Assembly: GCA_030615565.1 (NCBI GenBank)
Contig: JAUWZC010000063.1
Location: 1 to 10,832 of the forward strand
Direction of reading: 5' to 3'
Length of the DNA: 10,832 nucleotides
DNA from: Desulfobacteraceae bacterium
GTDB lineage: Bacteria > Desulfobacterota > DSM-4660 > Desulfatiglandales > B25-G16
Part shown: piece after piece, positions 6,993 through 10,832 of the stretch
How the letters are laid out: each line of letters begins with the position of its first letter
How positions within the stretch are numbered: the first letter of the stretch is position 1
Program-made: the position numbers and the translations under genes
Notes under the pieces: generated by a model
What the model was told of the DNA's origin: nothing
What the model saw: only the letters and a program-made list of their open reading frames with translations
Database searches by the model: none

Positions 6993-7562
6993 ATGAGAAT
7001 AACTGGCGGCATGATCAGGGGTCGCCAGCTGGCAAAAATTAAAGGATTTAATATACGGCCCACCTCAGATATGGTGAGAGGCTCTATATTCAACATATTG
7101 GGCCAGACATTAACTGATCTTAGCATACTGGATCTATTTGCTGGCACAGGTAGTTTGGGGATAGAATCCCTAAGCAGAGGTGCCAAAAATGCTGTGTTTG
7201 TAGATAAATCAAGCAGGGCCCTTGCTATAATAAAAAAAAATCTCACCATCTGCGGCTATGATGGGCTTTCAATGATTATAAGAGAGAAGTTACCAAATGG
7301 TTTGGACCATATACAGAATCTTGGATGCGGTCAATTTGATTTGGTATTTATTGATCCTCCCTATGGAAAGGGGTATATCAGGCCCACGATTTATAAATTA
7401 ATAGAGATAAAGCTATTGGCTAAAGATAGCAGGATAATTGTTGAATCATCAACAAATGCCAACGATCCATCCCCCTTAAATCTTTACAGCCTTCAGCTAA
7501 AACTAACCAAATCTTATGGCTCAACAGTAATAAGTTTATACTCTCATCATGAGGAAAGATAA
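6993..7562 (+). CDS. rsmD: 16S rRNA (guanine(966)-N(2))-methyltransferase RsmD
   Basis: SAM-dependent methyltransferase that modifies G966 (E. coli numbering) of 16S rRNA during small-subunit assembly. The 189-residue protein starts MRITGG and has RPTSDMVRGSIFN (22-34), the RsmD signature. The SAM-binding LDLFAGTGSLGIE (46-58) follows, then the catalytic NPPY-type motif in the form IDPPYG (120-125). The length is normal. The ATG is the natural start for the family; the ribosome site is weak. A 78-nt gap separates it from pssA, with no clear promoter. Its end is immediately followed by coaD, a very common rsmD-coaD pairing in bacteria, and the coaD ribosome site lies inside its last codons. 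Confidence 0.95.
   Translation: MRITGGMIRGRQLAKIKGFNIRPTSDMVRGSIFNILGQTLTDLSILDLFAGTGSLGIESLSRGAKNAVFVDKSSRALAIIKKNLTICGYDGLSMIIREKLPNGLDHIQNLGCGQFDLVFIDPPYGKGYIRPTIYKLIEIKLLAKDSRIIVESSTNANDPSPLNLYSLQLKLTKSYGSTVISLYSHHEER
7551..7555 (+). promoter_or_regulatory. Ribosome binding site deciding the coaD start
   Basis: GAGGA at 7551-7555, within the last codons of rsmD, lies eight bases before the ATG at 7564. The in-frame ATG at 7549 lies just upstream of this site and so cannot use it, and the one at 7573 has only GGGGA at a three-base spacing. This favours 7564. Confidence 0.65.
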
Positions 7563-7563
7563 A

Positions 7564-8049
7564 ATGGGGAAAATGGCCATTTATCCCGGCTCCTTTGATC
7601 CTATAACCAACGGGCACCTTAGTATCATAAGAAGGGCGCTTACCATGTTTGATTCTATTACCATTGCCGTTGCCTCCAGCCCTATGAAAAAAACCCTTTT
7701 TACCCTGGGTGAGAGGATGGAACTGATACAGAAATCAATTAAAAACGATGATAGAGTCTTTGTTGACTCCTTTAGTGGTTTACTTGTTGATTATGTGGAC
7801 AGCAAAAAAACCAATATAGTTCTAAGAGGAATGAGAGCTCTCTCAGACTTTGAATATGAATTTCAGATGTCATTAATGAACAGGAAGTTAAACAAAAATA
7901 TACAAACAATTTTCATGATGACTGACTACAAATGGCTCTATACCAGTTCTACTATAATAAAAGAGGCAGCTAGCTTAGGGGGGTCTATCAGGGGTCTTGT
8001 CCCTGACATTGTCTGCCAGAAACTAAAAGAAAAGTTTGGCTTCCAATAG
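7564..8049 (+). CDS. coaD: Phosphopantetheine adenylyltransferase
   Basis: Cytosolic enzyme that transfers AMP from ATP to 4'-phosphopantetheine, giving dephospho-CoA, the fourth of five steps of CoA synthesis. From the chosen ATG the protein has 161 residues, the normal size. The first nucleotidyltransferase motif is YPGSFDPITNGH (residues 7-18), with the TxGH form as TNGH. RGMRALSDFEYE follows near residue 89. The second signature is TSSTIIKEAA, the usual SSS/T-x-hydrophobic-[KR]-E segment. Start 7564 is preferred over the in-frame ATG at 7549 because GAGGA sits eight bases upstream; with it, coaD begins 1 nt after the rsmD stop. CoA supply is relevant to the CoA-thioester enzymes at the right of the window, but that is coincidental as far as I can see. 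Confidence 0.95.
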   Translation: MGKMAIYPGSFDPITNGHLSIIRRALTMFDSITIAVASSPMKKTLFTLGERMELIQKSIKNDDRVFVDSFSGLLVDYVDSKKTNIVLRGMRALSDFEYEFQMSLMNRKLNKNIQTIFMMTDYKWLYTSSTIIKEAASLGGSIRGLVPDIVCQKLKEKFGFQ

Positions 8050-8057
8050 TCAACGAC

Positions 8058-8075
8058 CCCGCCCTTCCGGGCGGG
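8058..8075. repeat. GC-rich hairpin after coaD
   Basis: CCCGCCC (8058-8064) and GGGCGGG (8069-8075) form a perfect 7-bp stem with loop TTCC. A small CCTT/AAGG hairpin follows at 8076-8088. It begins 8 bases after the coaD stop. Position and strength would suit a transcript end, but the U-tract of an intrinsic terminator is missing on the plus strand; a role in protecting the mRNA 3' end is possible. Confidence 0.6.
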
Positions 8076-8101
8076 CCTTGAAAAAAGGAAATAATTCATT
8101 A

Positions 8102-8146
8102 GCCGCCTCCATCCCCACCCTCCCGGGTGGGGCATTAAAGGGCGGC
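8102..8146. repeat. Nested GC-rich hairpin upstream of the IHF-type gene
   Basis: CCCCACCC (8113-8120) and GGGTGGGG (8125-8132) form a perfect 8-bp stem with loop TCCC. It is enclosed by an outer stem, GCCGCC (8102-8107) with GGCGGC (8141-8146). There is no U-tract. With the hairpin at 8058-8075 it makes a strongly structured spacer between coaD and the IHF-type gene. Confidence 0.6.
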
Positions 8147-8172
8147 GGTAAAGAATCCACATCCAGAGGATG

Positions 8173-8193
8173 TTGTTTTACAAATTAAAACAA
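8173..8193. promoter_or_regulatory. AT-rich palindrome before the IHF-type gene
   Basis: TTGTTTTA (8173-8180) and TAAAACAA (8186-8193) are exact reverse complements around a 5-base centre (CAAAT). The palindrome ends 11 bases before the AAGGAGG ribosome site. Its symmetry, short spacing and position suit a dimeric repressor operator or a 5'-leader hairpin. No protein can be assigned to it from sequence. Confidence 0.45.
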
Positions 8194-8219
8194 ACCAGAA
8201 AATTAAGGAGGAACATTGC

Positions 8220-8507
8220 ATGACCTTAACCAAAGAAAAGATCATAGATAATATTTACAATCAGGTGGGTCTAAGCAAAAACCAATCGAGAAGGGTTGTT
8301 GAAAGTTTGTTAGAAATAATCAAGCAAACACTTGGAAAAGGAGAAAGCCTGCTTATAAGCGGCTTTGGAAAGTTCATTGTCAAAGATAAAGCTGCTCGAA
8401 AAGGAAGAAACCCTCAAACCAAAGAAGACCTGAAGCTAAGAGCAAGAAAAGTTGTTGTGTTTCGGACCTCTGGTGTTCTCCGGAAAAAAATCAATCATAA
8501 GGGCTAA
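8220..8507 (+). CDS. HU/IHF family DNA-binding protein, IHF-alpha-like
   Basis: Small nucleoid-associated protein that bends DNA as a dimer. The 95-residue product has the whole fold: N-terminal helices (LTKEKIIDNIYNQVGLS, about 3-19), the SGFGKF turn (47-52), and the beta-arm tip RNPQT (63-67) with the proline that intercalates into DNA. The C-terminal helix follows (about 82-91). The MTLTK start and the arm sequence are closer to IHF alpha than to HU, so ihfA is possible; HU cannot be excluded, and no symbol is given. A strong AAGGAGG (8205-8211), eight bases before the ATG, is the best ribosome site in the window and fits high expression. The gene lies behind a structured spacer and an AT palindrome, so it probably has its own regulation. 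Its stop overlaps that of the convergent rlpA by four bases. Confidence 0.92.
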   Translation: MTLTKEKIIDNIYNQVGLSKNQSRRVVESLLEIIKQTLGKGESLLISGFGKFIVKDKAARKGRNPQTKEDLKLRARKVVVFRTSGVLRKKINHKG

Positions 8508-9316
8508 AGTGCTACGATAAAAGTCTCTGAAAATCCAAGATATTTCAATTTATCAACCATTTCATTGGCCCTGGTTAAATCTTTAGAAAGGGATACCCTA
8601 ACCCTGTAAAGAGTTTCCCCTTTAGGTGACACATACGTTGTTATAGTAACATGACTAAAGATAACTCTGAGCCGTTCTACCAACCTTCTTGCATTATCTT
8701 TATTTTCAAAGGCCCCAACCTGTATAGTAAATTCTCCTTTCCTAAAATCCTTTGCTTCTACAAGTGGCATATAGTCATTACCTGATTTAATCCGGCCAAT
8801 CTTCCTTGATAAGGCAACCAGGCGTACTCTTGCTACTCCAGGGCCAACCAATCCTATCTGCCTACCAGCACCATAAGATAGATCAATAATCCTACCTTTA
8901 ACAAAAGGGCCTCTGTCATTAATCCTAACTACAACCTCTCCTAGGTTCGACAGATTTTCTACCTTTACATACGTTCCAAAGGGTAATGTTTTATGGGCAG
9001 CGGTCTTCTTATACATATCGTAAATCTCCCCATTGGAAGTTTTCTTTCCATGGAACTCCTTCCCATACCATGAAGCCATACCTTCCTGAACAAACCCTTC
9101 CCCACTAAGAAGAGGATAATATGCTACCCCGTTTACCGAATATGATTTGGGTAAACGGCCATCCACTCTTTTTGGCAATACTATAGCCGGTTTTTTATAA
9201 CTGGAAACCCTTATCTGTTTTTTACCAACAGCGCAGCCAAAAATACTTACAATAATAAGGAGGAAAAAAATAAACCCTACAATGTCATTTACAGATTTCT
9301 TTTTCAAATATAGCAT
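8504..9316 (-). CDS. rlpA: Septal ring lytic transglycosylase RlpA family lipoprotein (DPBB + SPOR)
   Basis: Outer-membrane lipoprotein that, in characterised homologues, cleaves peptidoglycan strands lacking stem peptides at division sites. From the chosen ATG the 270-residue protein has a basic start (KKK, 5-7), a hydrophobic core (12-26) and a lipobox IFGC with Cys28. The double-psi beta-barrel spans about residues 78-170, with ASWYGKEFHGKKTSNGE, AAHKTLPFGT (His108) and RINDRGPF (Asp134). The SPOR domain covers about 195-270, starting EFTIQVGAF, and binds denuded septal glycan. The open frame extends 45 codons further up to an ATG at 9451, but this lead crosses a GC palindrome (9330-9380), would bury the signal peptide, and lacks a good ribosome site. 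GGGGAG about ten bases before 9316 supports the shorter form. A TTG at 9307 is another option. Function is sure; the start is not. Confidence 0.9.
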   Translation of the reverse strand: MLYLKKKSVNDIVGFIFFLLIIVSIFGCAVGKKQIRVSSYKKPAIVLPKRVDGRLPKSYSVNGVAYYPLLSGEGFVQEGMASWYGKEFHGKKTSNGEIYDMYKKTAAHKTLPFGTYVKVENLSNLGEVVVRINDRGPFVKGRIIDLSYGAGRQIGLVGPGVARVRLVALSRKIGRIKSGNDYMPLVEAKDFRKGEFTIQVGAFENKDNARRLVERLRVIFSHVTITTYVSPKGETLYRVRVSLSKDLTRANEMVDKLKYLGFSETFIVAL

Positions 9317-9329
9317 ACCCGCCCGTCTC

Positions 9330-9380
9330 CCCGCCTGCCGTCCGTCGGGCAGGGCCTGAGCGAGAGCGATGGCGGACAGG
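9330..9380. repeat. GC palindrome in the upstream open frame of rlpA, related to copy A
   Basis: CCTGCC (9334-9339) pairs with GGCAGG (9348-9353). The unit shares with copy A the words CCCGCCTGCCG (9330-9340; 1798-1808 in A), GTCGGGCAGGG (9344-9354; 1812-1822), ATGGCGG (9369-9375; 1823-1829) and CAGG (9377-9380; 1831-1834). Here 14 extra bases separate the second and third words. Read on the minus strand it is open in the rlpA frame and would encode an Ala/Gly/Arg-rich stretch. It occupies the place where the rlpA ribosome site would be expected. Confidence 0.7.
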
Positions 9381-9457
9381 TCTTTATTTGACAAAACCAA
9401 AAAATATAGCTGAGAATTTAATAAGTTACTTAGTAGGGTAAACTTTTTCATGGCTTA

Positions 9458-9481
9458 CTGGATATTTGACGCTGGATATTT
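9458..9481. repeat. 10-bp direct repeat upstream of rlpA
   Basis: CTGGATATTT occurs exactly at 9458-9467 and 9472-9481, a spacing of 14 bases start to start. It lies between the rlpA open frame and repeat copy B. It could be a tandem binding site or a fragment of another dispersed repeat. Confidence 0.5.
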
Positions 9482-9506
9482 TTTACTAACTTTAGCTCAC
9501 TTTAAA

Positions 9507-9626
9507 CCCTGGCCCAGACCCGCCTGCCAGACGGCGGGCAGGCCTGGCCTATAATCTTAATAGGCTTATCCAAGTACGGAGTACCCTATAGACTTAACAG
9601 TTTGATTTAAGCACGTCGCGCCAGGG
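9507..9626. repeat. MITE-like/REP-like element, copy B (120 bp)
   Basis: The element is bounded by CCCTGGC (9507-9513) and GCCAGGG (9620-9626). It contains a GC hairpin, GCCTGCC (9522-9528) with GGCAGGC (9537-9543), and a smaller GCCTAT/ATAGGC hairpin just after it. It aligns over its whole length with copy A at 1775-1918, apart from a 24-base expansion in A. An exact 12-base direct repeat, TTAGCTCACTTT, lies on each side at 9492-9503 and 9642-9653, possibly a target duplication. The right flank reaches within three bases of the dch stop codon. Confidence 0.75.
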
Positions 9627-9655
9627 CGGGCTTTAGGCACCTTAGCTCACTTTGG

Positions 9656-10417
9656 TTAACAGTTCTTCCACTCAGGAGTCCTTTTATCCAAAAATGCCTT
9701 TAATCCTTCCTGCGCATCCACTGTTCTCATTAACTCATTTAAATATATATCTTCAATAACCTTTAATGAGGGTTCAAAGTCATCCATCAATCCAGCCTTA
9801 ATGGTCTTTTTAGTAACCCTTATAATCTCAGCACTGAGAGATAGATAAGGTTTAATAAATTTATCCGTTTCCTGTTCCAATTCACCTTTTGCAACTACCT
9901 TATTTATAAGGCCCATGTCCATTGACTCCTTTGCAGATGCAATCCTACCTGACAGAATCAAATCCATAGCTGCCTTTCTTCCAATAAGCCTGGGCATTAT
10001 CTGGGCTGCAATGGGAGGAAGCACTCCCACCTGTATCTCAGGCTGGCCAAATTTGGCTGTATCATCCGCAATTACCAGGTCGCAGAAAATTGCCACCTCA
10101 CAACCACCACCTAAACAGGATCCATACACAGAAGATACTGTAACTGCACCTAAGGAATCCATTAGTCGAAACATACCATGAAAACTTTCGATCATCTTTG
10201 GTACCAGATCACCTATATGTTCTGCCACATCCACACCAGCTGAGAAGCACTTGCCATTTGCATTAAAAAGAACTACCTTGAGATCCCTCTTTTCTGTCCA
10301 ATCTTTAAGTGTCTCATTTATTTCATTCATCATTTCAATATTAAGAACATTCACAGGAGGCCTGTTAAGAGTAATCGTTCCCAGTCCCCCTTCACTGCGG
10401 ACATTAATATGTTTCAT
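9656..10417 (-). CDS. dch: Cyclohexa-1,5-diene-1-carbonyl-CoA hydratase (crotonase family)
   Basis: Probable dienoyl-CoA hydratase of the anaerobic benzoyl-CoA pathway (also called BamR in some obligate anaerobes). It would add water to cyclohexa-1,5-diene-1-carbonyl-CoA, giving 6-hydroxycyclohex-1-ene-1-carbonyl-CoA in the cytosol. The 253-residue crotonase fold has an oxyanion-hole segment FSAGVDVAEH (58-67), GGGCE with Glu107 and GQPE with Glu127, the two acid/base positions of enoyl-CoA hydratases. The usual GAGGTQRL-type segment is replaced by GVLPPIAAQIMPRL (131-144), which fits Dch as I know it. The assignment is strengthened by the bamA fragment directly upstream on the same strand. 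AAGGGAG (10424-10430) lies six bases before the ATG. The stop sits close to repeat copy B, with no terminator visible. A different crotonase substrate remains possible. Confidence 0.85.
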   Translation of the reverse strand: MKHINVRSEGGLGTITLNRPPVNVLNIEMMNEINETLKDWTEKRDLKVVLFNANGKCFSAGVDVAEHIGDLVPKMIESFHGMFRLMDSLGAVTVSSVYGSCLGGGCEVAIFCDLVIADDTAKFGQPEIQVGVLPPIAAQIMPRLIGRKAAMDLILSGRIASAKESMDMGLINKVVAKGELEQETDKFIKPYLSLSAEIIRVTKKTIKAGLMDDFEPSLKVIEDIYLNELMRTVDAQEGLKAFLDKRTPEWKNC

Positions 10418-10423
10418 TATTTT

Positions 10424-10489
10424 CTCCCTTCTAAATTAAATATCGATAAATATAATTATCCTTATAGCTAAAATAAAAAGAGAGATCAA
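10424..10489 (-). promoter_or_regulatory. Candidate dch promoter and leader
   Basis: On the minus strand, TTGATC (10489-10484) and TATAAG (10466-10461) are spaced by exactly 17 bases. They match the sigma70 boxes at 4/6 and 5/6 positions. A short AT-rich leader and the AAGGGAG ribosome site (10430-10424) follow. The boxes sit downstream of the terminator at 10506-10535, so dch can be transcribed on its own. The -35 box overlaps a small hairpin (10479-10495), which weakens the call a little. Confidence 0.5.
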
Positions 10490-10495
10490 CTCTCT
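10479..10495 (-). terminator. Weak second hairpin with U-rich tail
   Basis: AGAGAG (10479-10484) and CTCTCT (10490-10495) form a 6-bp stem around a 5-base loop. On the minus strand TTTTATTTTA follows. It could be a back-up terminator for bamA, but it overlaps the candidate -35 box of dch, so only one of the two readings may be right. Confidence 0.35.
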
Positions 10496-10505
10496 ATTAA
10501 AAAAG

Positions 10506-10535
10506 AAAAATCCAGAAGTCACCTTCTGGATTTTT
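10506..10535. terminator. Strong intrinsic terminator between bamA and dch
   Basis: A perfect 13-bp stem, AAAAATCCAGAAG (10506-10518) with CTTCTGGATTTTT (10523-10535), closes on loop TCAC. On the minus strand the stem is followed by CTTTTTTAAT, and on the plus strand by TTTTTTCTTTT read through the stem end, so it could act in both directions. It begins 34 bases after the bamA stop codon and is the only textbook intrinsic terminator in the window. Confidence 0.9.
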
Positions 10536-10568
10536 TCTTTTCCCATTTCTACTATCTATTGTTTTTAT

Positions 10569-10832
10569 CTATTCTTTGGGCGTTCCCATCACTTCCGCGA
10601 ACATATCCATATCCCAGGTTTTCATATCAGCGATGTTCTGGCGGAATTTGATAAAGTCGATGGTATCTTTACCGGTGATCCTCTTGGTGTTGAAGGCCCC
10701 AAAGCCTAAAAATGCCTCACCGCTCATATTAGCAGCCAGCCAGTGCCTGTTGTAGTTCTTGGAGTAATCCCAGAAGAACTTCTTTTTAGCACGGACACTG
10801 TCTATGGACTTGATCAGGCATGCAGGGAAGAG
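10569..10832 (-). CDS. bamA: 6-oxocyclohex-1-ene-1-carbonyl-CoA hydrolase, C-terminal part (BamA/Oah)
   Basis: Partial gene cut by the right window edge; 87 C-terminal residues and the TAG stop (complement of 10571-10569) are present. BamA/Oah is a crotonase-fold hydrolase that opens the ring of 6-oxocyclohex-1-ene-1-carbonyl-CoA, giving 3-hydroxypimelyl-CoA, in anaerobic aromatic breakdown. The translation, starting LFPACLIKSID and running through RAKKKFFWDYSKNYNRHW, LAANMSGEAFLGFGAFNTK, ITGKDTIDFIKFRQNIAD and ending EVMGTPKE, closely follows BamA C-termini as I remember them. The long extension beyond the crotonase core, with GFGAFNTK, is typical of this enzyme and used as a marker of aromatic degraders. 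It lies upstream of dch on the same strand, but a strong terminator separates them. The active site is outside the window. Confidence 0.88.
   Translation of the reverse strand, partial: LFPACLIKSIDSVRAKKKFFWDYSKNYNRHWLAANMSGEAFLGFGAFNTKRITGKDTIDFIKFRQNIADMKTWDMDMFAEVMGTPKE

Noticed and set aside
7549..7563. Upstream coaD start overlapping rsmD
   Set aside because: The GAGGA ribosome site lies just downstream of this ATG, and starting here adds five residues not needed for the normal CoaD N-terminus.
8058..8075. Intrinsic terminator after coaD
   Set aside because: The stem is strong but no U-tract follows on the plus strand; the A-run at 8081-8086 is on the wrong strand for coaD. It is listed as a hairpin only.
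9915..10439. Plus-strand open frames (9915-10181 and 10251-10439)
   Set aside because: Both are antisense to dch, which has intact crotonase motifs. No ribosome site supports them.

Overview
The window is AT-rich, with GC-rich palindromes confined mostly to the gaps between genes. It looks like the chromosome of an anaerobic bacterium of the former Deltaproteobacteria (Desulfobacterota). Two things suggest this: the order uppS-cdsA-dxr-rseP-tsaB-psd-pssA together with an IHF-alpha-type gene, and, at the right edge, two enzymes of the anaerobic benzoyl-CoA pathway. The lineage is inferred; no rRNA or other marker is present to prove it.

Layout. Positions 148-8507 carry ten plus-strand genes: uppS, cdsA, dxr, rseP, tsaB, psd, pssA, rsmD, coaD and an ihfA-like gene. 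From 8504 to the right edge all genes are on the minus strand: an RlpA/SPOR lipoprotein, dch (dienoyl-CoA hydratase) and the C-terminal 87 residues of bamA/oah (ring-opening hydrolase), which runs off the window. The ihfA-like gene and rlpA converge and their stop codons overlap.

How the genes work together. cdsA, pssA and psd make the whole route from phosphatidic acid through CDP-diacylglycerol and phosphatidylserine to phosphatidylethanolamine. Dxr opens the MEP isoprenoid pathway, whose products feed UppS (undecaprenyl-PP, the envelope glycan carrier). RseP is a membrane protease, and RlpA acts on septal or lateral peptidoglycan, so the block has an envelope theme. tsaB, rsmD and coaD are translation and cofactor genes. 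Dch and BamA catalyse two steps of benzoyl-CoA breakdown; a strong intrinsic terminator and a candidate promoter lie between them.

The non-coding DNA is the unusual part. The larger gaps each hold a different palindromic or repetitive unit: two copies of a 120-144 bp element with 7-bp terminal inverted repeats (1775-1918 and 9507-9626), a GC palindrome inside the long open frame of rlpA (9330-9380), a heptamer tandem plus GC hairpin module between rseP and tsaB, a 12-bp inverted repeat between dxr and rseP, and a stack of hairpins before the ihfA-like gene. No CRISPR, tRNA, rRNA, transposase or clear defence system was seen. I found no convincing new multi-gene system; the most novel signals are these repeats and their contacts with gene starts and stops.
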